Origin: Stomorhina lunata
Taxonomy: Eukaryota; Arthropoda; Insecta; Diptera; Rhiniidae
Direction: 5' to 3'
Assembly (NCBI GenBank): GCA_933228675.1
Contig: OW121740.1
Location: 9,865,942 to 9,929,941, forward strand
DNA length: 64,000 bases
Shown here: piece by piece, positions 12,060-24,846 of the stretch
How the letters are laid out: the number at the start of each line of letters is the position of its first letter
Position numbering within the stretch: position 1 is the first letter of the stretch
Notes under the pieces: generated by a model
Databases searched by the model: none
Told to the model about the DNA's origin: nothing
The model's input: the letters and a program-made list of their open reading frames with translations, nothing else
Position numbers and translations under genes: made by a program

Positions 12060-13790
12060 AAATATCGTAAAAAAAAATTTTAACGAAAATTTTTCTATAG
12101 AAAAAATTTTTGAACGAAAATCTTTCTATAGAAAAAATTTTTTAACGAAAATTTTTCTATAAAAAAAATTTTTTAACCAAAATTTTTCTATAGAAAAAAT
12201 TTTTTAAACAAAATTTTTCTATAGAAAAAATTTTTTAACTAAAATTTTTCTATAGAAAAAATTTGTTTACGAAAATTTTTCAATAGAAAAATTTGTTTAA
12301 CGAAAATTTTTCTATAGAAAAAAAAAAATTTGTTTGACGAAAGTTTTTCTATAGAAAAAATTTGTTTAACGAAAATTTTTCTATAGAAAAAATTTGTTTA
12401 ACGAAAATTTTTCTACAGAAAATATTTGTTTAACGAAAATTTTTCTATAAAAAAAATTTGTTTAACGAAAATTTTTCTATAGAAAAAAATTTTTAACGAA
12501 AATTTTTCTATAGAAAAAATTTTTTAACGAAAATTTTTCTATAGAAAAAATTTGTTTAACGAAAATTTTTCTATAGAAAAAAAATTTGTTTAACGAAAGT
12601 TTTTCGATAGAAAAAATTTGTTTAACGAAAATTTTTCTATAGAAAAAATTTGTTTAACGAAAATTTTTCTACAGGAAAAATTTGTTTAACGAAAATTTTT
12701 CTATAGAAAAAATTTGTTTAACGAAAATTTTTCTATAGAAAAAAATTTTTAACGAAAATTTTTCTATAGAAAAAATTTTTTAACGAAATTCTTTCTATAG
12801 AAAAAATTTTTTAACGAAATTTTTTCTATAGAAAAAATTTTTTAATGAAATTTTTTCTATAGAAAAAATTTTTTAACGAAATTTTTTCCATAGAAAAAAT
12901 TTTTTAACGAAATTTTTCTATAGAAAAAATTTTTAACGAAATTTTTTGTACAGAAAAAATTTTTTAACGAAATTTTTTCTATAGAAAAAATTTTTTAAAG
13001 AAAATTTTTTTATAGAAAAAATTTGTTTAACGAAAATTTTTGTATACAAAAAAATTTTTAACGAAAATTTTTCTATAGAAAATTTTTTTTAATGAAAATT
13101 TTTCTATAGAAAAAATTTTTTAATGAAAATGTTTCTATAGAAAAAATTTTTGAATGAAAATTTTTCTATATAAAAAATTGTTTAATGAAAATTTTTCTAT
13201 AGAAAAAATTTTTGAATGAAAATTTTTCTATAGAAAAAATTTTTTAATGAAAATTTTTCTATAGAAAAAATTTTGTAATGAAAATTTTTCTATAGAAAAA
13301 ATTTTTAACGAAATTTTTTCTATAGAAAAAATTTGTTAACGAAATTTTTTCTATAGAAAAAATTTGTTAACGAAATTTTTTCTATAGAAAAAATTTGTTA
13401 ACGAAATTTTTTCTATAGAAAAAATTTTCTAACGAAAATCTATAGAAAAACTTTTTTAACGAAATTTTTTCTATAGAAAAAATTTTTTAACGAAATTTTT
13501 TCTATAGAAAAATTTTTTAACGAAATTTTTTCTACCAAAAAACGAACATTTTTCTAAAAATATAGAAAATAGAAAAATTTTCCTTAAAATTTTTTCCATA
13601 GAAAAAATTTCGTAAAGACAAATTTCTTATAGGCAAATTTATTTCTATAGACAAATTTTCGTTAATCAATTTATCGTATTGAAAAATTTTCGTTTATCAA
13701 TTTTTTTCTACAGAAAAATTTTCGTTAAACATTTTTTTCTATAGAAAATTTTTTTCTATGTCTTTTTTTTTTAATTTTTGTTATAATTTT
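12060..13790 (-). repeat. AT family II array, reverse orientation, first block
   Basis: Units read AACGAAAATTTTTCTATAG followed by AAAAAATTTGTTT or AAAAAATTTTTT. This is the reverse complement of the unit at 8,397-10,765, with a period of about 31-32 bp. Units are more variable than in the first array. Rare variants recur at about 257 bp (GACGAAAGTTTTT near 12,335 and AACGAAAGTTTTT near 12,590; TTCTACAG near 12,412 and 12,668), indicating an internal duplication of about eight units. Confidence 0.93.
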
Positions 13791-15720
13791 TTTTTATGGG
13801 AATGTAAAAAAGTTTTGCATCACTGTTTCTTTTTTGACTTTTGTACTTGAATTTGTTGCTGATGTTAATGTTTGTGCATCAAAACCAGTCAAAATCAATG
13901 TCTTACCAAATATGTCTGAGAGTGAGTGCGTTCGAACATAACTCCCATACAATTTCACACACACACCAACACTTATAGTGCTTAGCTCACCTTTGAAAAT
14001 TTCTATAGCATATGTGTAGGAGTATATCGAAATTTAACAGTAGATTTTATTTTTGTTGTTGTTGTTGCTGTTCCTCTGTAATCACTTGTTTAGTTAACGC
14101 TTTTTTGTTGTTGTAGATCTATGTAAAAATGTTTTCATCAACATTTCTTTCTTTTTTTATTTTTTATTATTGTTTCTGTTGTTGTTGTTGTTCTCTGCAT
14201 TAGGATATTCTGCATTTTGGTATAACATAAGTTTGCTTTTGTGTGACTTAATTTTTCTCTATGAAAATGTAAATGTCTGTGAATGTCACTCTGTGTGTGT
14301 TCGTTCATGCGAACGAGAGTGAATGCTGGGATCCTTTTAAAGGATGAGACTGTGTGTGTGTTGTTGTTGGGTTTGAGAAGGTTTTTGCTGAATTTAAAGT
14401 GCAATTTTATACGGGTTTTATGTCTATTATTAGTAATTTTCTGTGTTTTTTTTCTGTTTAATATTAGTTGCAGTTTTTTTTTGTTAGAGTTTCTAGTAGA
14501 AATAAAGAGATAAGTTTATCTATGTTTGAAGGGTTTTGAATGTGTTGCTATGAGAGTTATACAGAGAGTGTGTGTGTTAATAATACATGATAATTGATAA
14601 TATGTATGTATTATAATTTTTAATTAAATTACTTCATTATATTATCTTTTATATTGAAGTGTTAGTCGGTCCTTTATCTGTTTGTATAAGGTTTTTGTTC
14701 TACACTCAAGGTTTGCTTAAAAGATTAAAATGTTTTAGAAAATTTCTCTAAAAATTTGTAATATCCTTTGTATCAGAATATTTTAAATTTTAATCCTCTC
14801 AAATATTTTCATTTATATAATTTTTTTTTTATATTTTATAGTTGGAATTTTTATAGACTTAAATAGTTTTATTTTATCATAAACCTTTTAATAACTTCAT
14901 TAAACAAATTTGCTTCGAACAATTACTTACAAAAATGTCCAGTTAATTAAAACATTGTAAATGTTTCAACTTGTTTTTTTTTCATAAAACTTTTTTATAA
15001 TTGTTTGTTTGTTTTTGTAAGGATTATTATCCAATTTAATTCCATGTTATTTTAAATATTATCACACCAATGTTTATATGTATTTTTTATAAATAACAAA
15101 TATTTATATACAAAAATATTAATACAATTATATTTATGTAAATGCACACACACACACACACACATACACACATACCTTTGTAAGTGTAAGAGTATTTGTA
15201 TAACAATTTTATTACAAATAAATACATACATTTTTTTAGATTTGTCTGACATAAATGCATGTCAAATTGTCAATTGTCTCTTGTTTTTCCCCCAGTTTCT
15301 TTTTTGTTGTTGTTGTTCAGTTTTAAAATTAAATCGTGTCATAAAAATACAAATACTCAATTTTTCACAAAAACGACAGACACCAACGACAAACGCTGGA
15401 AAAAATCTTTAATATGAAATTGTTATGTATTTGTTTATAAACTTATCAAAATGTTCATTTTGATTATACTTCAACTCACAACGAATTTTGCATTTCAAAA
15501 TCATAAAAATTTGTACTACAGAATTTAAATGACAGTTTTGTGTGAAAAACTAAATTGGTGTTTCATAAAAAAATAACTAAATAAATTATAACAATATTTT
15601 GAAATATCATTACTAAACATGACAGTTTAGCAATGCAATTTAGACATATTAGAAATTATTTGGTCAAAAGTTATTTGTATAAATTTATTTTATATAAACT
15701 AAAAGTTAAACGATTTAATT
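13791..15720. other. AT-rich non-coding spacer with TTG and CA tracts
   Basis: No gene was seen. TTG triplet runs occur at about 14,055-14,070 and 14,170-14,195, and a CA tract at 15,145-15,172. Overlapping open frames on both strands (14,138-14,404 minus, 14,283-14,513 plus) are low-complexity and unsupported. Confidence 0.6.
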
Positions 15721-15724
15721 AAAG

Positions 15725-17480
15725 AAGTTCAAAAAAAAAATTTTTTTTGACGAAAATTTTTCTAAAGAAAAAATTTTTCAACAAAAATTTTTCTAAAGAA
15801 AAAATTTTTCAACAAAAATTTTTCTTATTTCTTAGCGATTTCTTAGCGAACATTTTTCTAAAACAAAATTTTTTTAACCACAATTTTTCTATAGAAAAAT
15901 TTTGTTTAACGAAAATTTTTCTATAGAAAAATTTTGTTTAACGAAAATTTTTCTATAGAAAAATTTTGTTTAACGAAAATTTTTGTATAGAAAAATTTTG
16001 TTTAACGAAAATTTTTCTATAGAAAAATTTTGTTTAACGAAAATTTTTCTATAGAAAAATTTTGTTTAACGAAAATTTTTCTACAGAAAAATTTTGTTTA
16101 ACGAAAATTTTTCTAAAGAAAAATTTTGTTTAACGAAAATTTTTCTATAGAAAAAATTTGTTTAACGAAAATTTTTCTATAGAAAAAATTTGTTTAACGA
16201 AAATTTTTCTATAGAAAAATTTTGTTTAACGAAAATTTTTCTATAGAAAAAATTTGTTTAACGAAAATTTTTCTATAGAAAAAATTTGTTTAACGAAAAT
16301 TTTTCTATAGAAAAAATTTGTTTAACGAAAATTTTTCTATAGAAAAAATTTGTTTAACGAAAATTTTTCTATAGAAAAAATTTGTTTAACGAAAATTTTT
16401 CTATAGAAAAAATTTGTCTAACGAAAATTTTTCAATAGAAAAAATTTGTTTAACGAAAATTTTTCTATAGAAAAATTTTGTTTAACGAAAATTTTTCTAT
16501 AGAAAAATTTTTCTAGAGAAAAATTTTGTTTAACGAAAATTTTTCTATAGAAAAATTTTGTTTAACGAAAATTTTTCTATAGAAAAATTTCTCTAGAGAA
16601 AAATTTTGTTTAACGAAAATTTTTCTAGAGAAAAATTTTGTTTAACGAAAATTTTTCTATAGACAAATTTTGTTTAACGAAAATTTTTCTATAGAAAAAT
16701 TTTGTTTAACGAAAATTTTTTTATAGAAAAATTTTGTTTAACGAAAATTTTTCTATAGAAAAATTTTGTTTAACGAAAATTTGTCTATAGAAAAATTTTG
16801 TTTAACGAAAATTTTTCTATCGAAAAATTTTGTTTAACGAAAATTTTTCTATCGAAAAATTTTGTTTAACGAAAATTTTTCTATCGAAAAATTTTGTTTA
16901 ACGAAAATTTTTCTATCGAAAAATTTTGTTTAACGAAAATTTTTCTATAGAAAAATTTTGTTTAACGAAAATTTTTCTAGAGAAAACTTTTGTTTAACGA
17001 AAATTTTTCTAGAGAAAAATTTTGTTTAACGAAAATTTTTCTAGAGAAAAATTTTGTTTAACGAAAATTTTTCTAGAGAAAAATTTTGTTTAACGAAAAT
17101 TTTTCTAGAGAAAAATTTTGTTTAACGAAAATTTTTCTATAGAAAAATTTTGTTTAACGAAAATTTTTCTAGAGAAAAATTTTGTTTAACGAAAATTTTT
17201 CTATAGAAAAATTTTGTTTAACGAAAATTTTTCTATAGAAAAATTTTGTTTAACGAAAACTTTTCTGTAGGAAAAATTTTTTTTAACGAAAACTTTTCTA
17301 TAGGAAAAATTGTTTTTATAGAGAAAATTTTTCTATAGAAAAAATTTTTTTAACGAAAATTTTTCTAAAGAAAAATTTTGTTTAACCAAAACTTTTCTAT
17401 AGGAAAAATTTTTTTTAACGAAAATTTTTCTATAGAAAAAATTTGTTTGACAAAAAATTTTCTATAGAAAACATCTTAAC
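15725..17480 (-). repeat. AT family II array, reverse orientation, second block
   Basis: The unit TTTAACGAAAATTTTTCTA + TAGAAAAATTTTG has a period near 31-32 bp, about 55 copies, in the same orientation as 12,060-13,790. Variants are clustered: CTATCG in four neighbouring units (about 16,815-16,920) and CTAGAG in runs (16,505-16,640 and 16,975-17,180). This indicates local unequal exchange. Both edges are degenerate. Confidence 0.93.
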
Positions 17481-17499
17481 CGAAAATTTTTACCATACA

Positions 17500-18240
17500 C
17501 ACAATTTTTAAAACTTTTAGTTTGTTAGTATTGGTGTTTATATCAGTTTTCGTATTAATGTTGGTATCATTATTGGTATCGGTTGTAGTATCAATATTTG
17601 TATAAGTGTTGGTATTTGTATCGAATCTGCATCAGTATCCATATTATTATCGTTGGTATTCGAATCAGTATTTAATTAAATCATCTTCCTTATATTATCC
17701 TAAACAAATACTTTGTCAAAAATTCCTAATTCTATTCTTCTAAAAATCATAGAAAAAAAAACAAGCTCTCTGTCAAATCACTTAATTTAATTGGCATAAA
17801 CAAGAATTACCTTTCGTCAGCTTTTTCTATTTCTCCTGCGACTTTTGTAGATCTATCAAATTGATTATTTTACTTAGATGAAGTCAAGATTTCAAGGCAA
17901 AAATTGCAACATCATAATACACTTCAGTTCATTTCACATAAATTGTTTGTATTTGTTTATCAAATTTATTAGTTTCACAAGAAATCATATCTAACATCAA
18001 CAATAAGATTTTAAAATATAATTTCATTCTAGAAATTATTTCATTCTAAGAACAAATATTTACAATATTCAAAATGAATTTTATAAATTTACAATGTTCG
18101 CTATAAGGAGAATTTGGAAATAATAAGATTTTTTTTTTGGCTTTATGTAAAATTTAATGTTACTATTAGAGTCTGTATCTGTCTTAGTACAAGAATAAGT
18201 ATTAGTATTAATATCGGTACTGATATCAGTATTATTGTCT
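17500..18240. repeat. Spacer with degenerate GGTATC/TAGTAT hexamer repeats
   Basis: From 17,520 to 17,680 and again from 18,165 to 18,240 the sequence is an irregular series of GGTATC, AGTATT and related hexamers (for example AAGTATTAGTATTAATATCG). The second stretch runs directly into the 11-bp array. The middle is unremarkable AT-rich DNA with no gene. Confidence 0.5.
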
Positions 18241-21200
18241 GAACTAGAACTGAACTAGAACTGAACTAGAACTGAACTAGAACTGAACTAGAACTGAACT
18301 AGAACTGAACTAGAACTGAACTAGAACTGAACTAGAACTGAACTAGAACTGAACTAGAACTGAACTAGAACTGAACTAGAACTGAACTAGAACTGAACTA
18401 GAACTGAACTAGAACTGAACTAGAACTGAACTAGAACTGAACTAGAACTGAACTAGAACTGAACTAGAACTGAACTAGAACTGAACTAGAACTGAACTAG
18501 AACTGAACTAGAACTGAACTAGAACTGAACTAGAACTGAACTAGAACTGAACTAGAACTGAACTAGAACTGAACTAGAACTGAACTAGAACTGAACTAGA
18601 ACTGAACTAGAACTGAACTAGAACTGAACTAGAACTGAACTAGAACTGAACTAGAACTGAACTAGAACTGAACTAGAACTGAACTAGAACTGAACTAGAA
18701 CTGAACTAGAACTGAACTAGAACTGAACTAGAACTGAACTAGAACTGAACTAGAACTGAACTAGAACTGAACTAGAACTGAACTAGAACTGAACTAGAAC
18801 TGAACTAGAACTGAACTAGAACTGAACTAGAACTGAACTAGAACTGAACTAGAACTGAACTAGAACTGAACTAGAACTGAACTAGAACTGAACTAGAACT
18901 GAACTAGAACTGAACTAGAACTGAACTAGAACTGAACTAGAACTGAACTAGAACTGAACTAGAACTGAACTAGAACTGAACTAGAACTGAACTAGAACTG
19001 AACTAGAACTGAACTAGAACTGAACTAGAACTGAACTAGAACTGAACTAGAACTGAACTAGAACTGAACTAGAACTGAACTAGAACTGAACTAGAACTGA
19101 ACTAGAACTGAACTAGAACTGAACTAGAACTGAACTAGAACTGAACTAGAACTGAACTAGAACTGAACTAGAACTGAACTAGAACTGAACTAGAACTGAA
19201 CTAGAACTGAACTAGAACTGAACTAGAACTGAACTAGAACTGAACTAGAACTGAACTAGAACTGAACTAGAACTGAACTAGAACTGAACTAGAACTGAAC
19301 TAGAACTGAACTAGAACTGAACTAGAACTGAACTAGAACTGAACTAGAACTGAACTAGAACTGAACTAGAACTGAACTAGAACTGAACTAGAACTGAACT
19401 AGAACTGAACTAGAACTGAACTAGAACTGAACTAGAACTGAACTAGAACTGAACTAGAACTGAACTAGAACTGAACTAGAACTGAACTAGAACTGAACTA
19501 GAACTGAACTAGAACTGAACTAGAACTGAACTAGAACTGAACTAGAACTGAACTAGAACTGAACTAGAACTGAACTAGAACTGAACTAGAACTGAACTAG
19601 AACTGAACTAGAACTGAACTAGAACTGAACTAGAACTGAACTAGAACTGAACTAGAACTGAACTAGAACTGAACTAGAACTGAACTAGAACTGAACTAGA
19701 ACTGAACTAGAACTGAACTAGAACTGAACTAGAACTGAACTAGAACTGAACTAGAACTGAACTAGAACTGAACTAGAACTGAACTAGAACTGAACTAGAA
19801 CTGAACTAGAACTGAACTAGAACTGAACTAGAACTGAACTAGAACTGAACTAGAACTGAACTAGAACTGAACTAGAACTGAACTAGAACTGAACTAGAAC
19901 TGAACTAGAACTGAACTAGAACTGAACTAGAACTGAACTAGAACTGAACTAGAACTGAACTAGAACTGAACTAGAACTGAACTAGAACTGAACTAGAACT
20001 GAACTAGAACTGAACTAGAACTGAACTAGAACTGAACTAGAACTGAACTAGAACTGAACTAGAACTGAACTAGAACTGAACTAGAACTGAACTAGAACTG
20101 AACTAGAACTGAACTAGAACTGAACTAGAACTGAACTAGAACTGAACTAGAACTGAACTAGAACTGAACTAGAACTGAACTAGAACTGAACTAGAACTGA
20201 ACTAGAACTGAACTAGAACTGAACTAGAACTGAACTAGAACTGAACTAGAACTGAACTAGAACTGAACTAGAACTGAACTAGAACTGAACTAGAACTGAA
20301 CTAGAACTGAACTAGAACTGAACTAGAACTGAACTAGAACTGAACTAGAACTGAACTAGAACTGAACTAGAACTGAACTAGAACTGAACTAGAACTGAAC
20401 TAGAACTGAACTAGAACTGAACTAGAACTGAACTAGAACTGAACTAGAACTGAACTAGAACTGAACTAGAACTGAACTAGAACTGAACTAGAACTGAACT
20501 AGAACTGAACTAGAACTGAACTAGAACTGAACTAGAACTGAACTAGAACTGAACTAGAACTGAACTAGAACTGAACTAGAACTGAACTAGAACTGAACTA
20601 GAACTGAACTAGAACTGAACTAGAACTGAACTAGAACTGAACTAGAACTGAACTAGAACTGAACTAGAACTGAACTAGAACTGAACTAGAACTGAACTAG
20701 AACTGAACTAGAACTGAACTAGAACTGAACTAGAACTGAACTAGAACTGAACTAGAACTGAACTAGAACTGAACTAGAACTGAACTAGAACTGAACTAGA
20801 ACTGAACTAGAACTGAACTAGAACTGAACTAGAACTGAACTAGAACTGAACTAGAACTGAACTAGAACTGAACTAGAACTGAACTAGAACTGAACTAGAA
20901 CTGAACTAGAACTGAACTAGAACTGAACTAGAACTGAACTAGAACTGAACTAGAACTGAACTAGAACTGAACTAGAACTGAACTAGAACTGAACTAGAAC
21001 TGAACTAGAACTGAACTAGAACTGAACTAGAACTGAACTAGAACTGAACTAGAACTGAACTAGAACTGAACTAGAACTGAACTAGAACTGAACTAGAACT
21101 GAACTAGAACTGAACTAGAACTGAACTAGAACTGAACTAGAACTGAACTAGAACTGAACTAGAACTGAACTAGAACTGAACTAGAACTGAACTAGAACTG

Positions 21201-21377
21201 AACTAGAACTGAACTAGAACTGAACTAGAACTGAACTAGAACTGAACTAGAACTGAACTAGAACTGAACTAGAACTGAACTAGAACTGAACTAGAACTGA
21301 ACTAGAACTGAACTAGAACTGAACTAGAACTGAACTAGAACTGAACTAGAACTGAACTAGAACTGAACTAGAACTGA
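18241..21377 (+). repeat. 11-bp satellite A, unit GAACTGAACTA
   Basis: This is an essentially perfect tandem array of an 11-bp unit, about 285 copies over 3.1 kb. The unit reads as GAACTA plus a GAACT copy lacking the last base. TAG and TGA recur in the frames, so no long protein is possible. The left edge is sharp at 18,241. Confidence 0.98.
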
Positions 21378-21520
21378 AACTGAACTAGAACTGAACTAAA
21401 AATGAGCTAGAACTGAACTAGATTTAACCTAGAACTGAATTAGAACTGAACTAGAGCTAGAATTGAACTGAACTTGATCTGAACTAGTTATGAACTAGCA
21501 ATGAACTAGAACTGGACTGA
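21378..21520 (+). repeat. Degenerate right margin of 11-bp satellite A
   Basis: Units drift from the consensus (GAACTGAAACTGAACTAG, then AATGAGCTAG, GATTTAACCTAG, TTATGAACTAG and CAATGAACTAG) before the repeat signal is lost near 21,520. Confidence 0.9.
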
Positions 21521-23037
21521 AGCTTATATGGAAAATGGACCCATATTATTATTTCCGTCGGTTTGGTGAGTAGATAATCTCTTCATCCAAACGCTAATGC
21601 GGATGTAAGACTCCTGAAGTCAGAGTGTATGAAACAACTGATATTTGTTAAAGGCAGGTAATGCTGAAAGTCCTAATTCTGGCTATTAAACGGTCAAAAA
21701 ATCGAAGATGATATTTTCGTTTCAGTAGTACATAATATTACTTATTTGATGGATAAAGTTAACGCTTAAAAAAACTCTACTCTGTTGGTATTGTATTGAT
21801 TGAAAAATTCCTTAATTTTGTCTCACAAGCTAAGCGTTGAACTATCCAAACTGGTCTGCAAGTCCTTAACAGCTTTTCATCTAGTATTGGCAAAGAAATT
21901 CTAATTATTTATTCAATAGTTTCTAAAATACTTGAAAAGATTTTTTTACTATATTTTGAGTAATTTTTGTTGACAAATTGAATAAAGCGTTTCCTTTTTC
22001 ATTTTGAACTAAAAATTTTGTTTGAAAAAATAGAAAAGCTTTCATATTGAGATATATTGGCAACCAAACAATTTAAAAAGAGAAAAAGCACAACGTAACA
22101 TAACGTAAGTTTGGCGAGTACCTTATAGAACCTCAATTCCTTACGAAATCGTCGAGAATCAACTCAATCATCAAGAACTTGCTTGTGTTATGGAACGTGG
22201 CCATAAATATTTTCATAAAAAAAATTGATAATATAAAATTAAAAAAGTTTAAGTATTTATATCTAACATCATATTAAAAACTTTTCTAAATTCTTTCCCT
22301 AATTTAGCAACAAAAACCATCCTTAGACTAAGTACCTCCTCTTTGTAAGTACATACTACCCCTTTAGCATTTTGGTATTTCCTCCTGTTTTTTGCTATTC
22401 CTCTTCATAAATACCAACTTCCTGACTTAAAGTGTCTGCATATTTAAACCAAAGGCGTTGTTTCGTTGTTGTACTTTTTTCCTTTAAACTCTACAAATTG
22501 CCCTTGACCATTTTCTGGCAAATTTTCTTTGTGATTTCTTTAACTTGCGAAAAAAAGCATTAGCAATTTAAAAATTTTTTGTTAAATTTTTTATTTTCTT
22601 TGCGTTTTTCTCTAGGTATGATTTTGTAGTAGTATTTTGTATCATCCTGCATCCTTTAGGCCGCTCAGTGTCAGTTAGCCCTGGGTTATTGCTGGAGTTT
22701 ATTTTGTTAAACGATTCTTTCTCTTTTCAGCCTTTTTTCTACTAGCCAAGACTTAAGGTTTAAATAAGGACAAAGGCATATAATAAAGTGAGGTTTGTTT
22801 CTGGGAAAGCGTTGTTTTTTTGTTTTGCCGCGAAAGTGTTTGAGAGCAAAGTGAACGGTGTGGTATCGCAAAAGTACCTTAGGGTAAATCAAAATAAATG
22901 GCTTACTAAAGTCTTAAAGAAAGGAATAGTACGAATAATTTTTTTAAGGATTTAAATTTTGTGAAACATTTTGTTGAATTAGAGATAAAGGATAATAACA
23001 AGAAAAGTTTTTTATAAAGAAAAAACAATTAAGACAT
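21521..23037. other. Non-repetitive AT-rich spacer
   Basis: This is one of the longer stretches without obvious tandem repeats. I see no convincing exon, RNA gene or transposon terminus. A 61-codon minus frame at 22,707-22,892 has no recognisable motif. Confidence 0.5.
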
Positions 23038-24570
23038 TTTTTCTATATAGAAAAAATTTCGTTAAGACATTTTTTCTATATAGAAAAAATTTCGTTAAGG
23101 CATTTTTTCTATATAGAAAAAATTTCGTTAAGACATTTTTTCTATATAGAAAAAATTTCGTTAAGACATTTTTTCTATATAGAAAAAATTTCGTTAAGAC
23201 ATTTTTTCTATATAGAAAAAATTTCGTTAAGACATTTTTTCTATATAGAAAAAATTTCGTTAAGACATTTTTTCTATATAGAAAAAATTTCGTTAAGACA
23301 TTTTTTCTATATAGAAAAAATTTCGTTAAGACATTTTTTCTATATAGAAAAAATATCGTTAAGACATTTTTTCTATATAGAAAAAATTTCGTTAAGACAT
23401 TTTTTCTATATAGAAAAAATTTCGTTAAGACATTTTTTCTATATAGAAAAAATTTCGTTAAGACATTTTTTCTATATAGAAAAAATTTCGTTAAGACATT
23501 TTTTCTATATAGAAAAAATTTCGTTAAGACATTTTTTCTATATAGAAAAAATTTCGTTAAGACATTTTTTCTATATAGAAAAAATTTCGTTTAGACATTT
23601 TTTCTATATAGAAAAAATTTCGTTAAGACATTTTTTCTATATAGAAAAAATTTCGTTAAGACATTTTTTCTATATAGAAAAAATTTCGTTAAGACATTTT
23701 TTCTATATAGAAAAAATTTCGTTAAGACATTTTTTCTATATAGAAAAAATTTCGTTAAGACATTTTTTCTATATAGAAAAAATTTCGTTAAGACATTTTT
23801 TCTATATAGAAAAAATTTCGTTAAGACATTTTTTCTATATAGAAAAAATTTCGTTAAGACATTTTTTCTATATAGAAAAAATTTCGTTAAGACATTTTTT
23901 CTATATAGAAAAAATTTCGTTAATACATTTTTTCTATATAGAAAAAATTTCGTTAAGACATTTTTTCTATATAGAAAAAATTTCGTTAAGACATTTTTTC
24001 TATATAGAAAAAATTTCGTTAAGACATTTTTTCTATATAGAAAAAATTTCGTTAAGACATTTTTTCTATATAGAAAAAATTTCGTTAAGACATTTTTTCT
24101 ATATAGAAAAAATTTCGTTAAGACATTTTTTCTATATAGAAAAAATTTCGTTAAGACATTTTTTCTATATAGAAAAAATTTCGTTAAGACATTTTTTCTA
24201 TATAGAAAAAATTTCGTTAAGACATTTTTTCTATATAGAAAAAATTTCGTTAAGACATTTTTTCTATATAGAAAAAATTTCGTTAAGACATTTTTTCTAT
24301 ATAGAAAAAATTTCGTTAAGACATTTTTTCTATATAGAAAAAATTTCGTTAAGACATTTTTTCTATATAGAAAAAATTTCGTTAAGACATTTTTTCTATA
24401 TAGAAAAAATTTCGTTAAGACATTTTTTCTATATAGAAAAAATTTCGTTAAGACATTTTTTCTATATAGAAAAAATTTCGTTAAGACATTTTTTCTATAT
24501 AGAAAAAATTTCGTTAAGACATTTTTTCTATATAGAAAAAATTTCGTTAAGACATTTTTTCTATATAGTA
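23038..24570 (+). repeat. AT family II, uniform 33-bp array
   Basis: About 46 units of 33 bp: TTTTTTCTATATAGAAAAAA, then TTTCGTTAAGACA. It differs from the 8.4 kb unit by CTATATAG in place of CTATAG and GACA in place of AAAA. Only about four single-base variants were seen (near 23,099, 23,353, 23,591 and 23,925), so it is the most homogeneous of the AT arrays. Confidence 0.97.
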
Positions 24571-24814
24571 AAATAAAATCATAATAAAAATATTAATAGA
24601 AAAAGTATAAAAAAAGTTATAAAAATTTACTTTTTCCTCATCAAAACTACAAAAAAAAAATTAAATTAAAACGAAAAAGCCATAAATAAGGTCAGGGTCA
24701 AATTGAGATGGAGGCACATCTGGGGATAGAAATAGTAAAAGTGGGATGATTTTAATTAAATTAATAAAGTTTTTTGAGTTGTTATAAGTTAACAAATGTT
24801 GCTAAGCGGACAGT

Positions 24815-24846
24815 ATGAAATGTTGCTGAAACTGGCAACATTTCAT
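24815..24846. repeat. Perfect 12-bp stem hairpin
   Basis: ATGAAATGTTGC (24,815-24,826) and GCAACATTTCAT (24,835-24,846) are exact reverse complements around the 8-base loop TGAAACTG. It is the cleanest example of the ATGTTGC/GCAACAT pairing found across the zone. Confidence 0.85.

Noticed and set aside
23038..24570. CRISPR-like regular repeats
   Set aside because: The units abut with no unique spacers, there are no cas genes, and the context is eukaryotic. It is a satellite.
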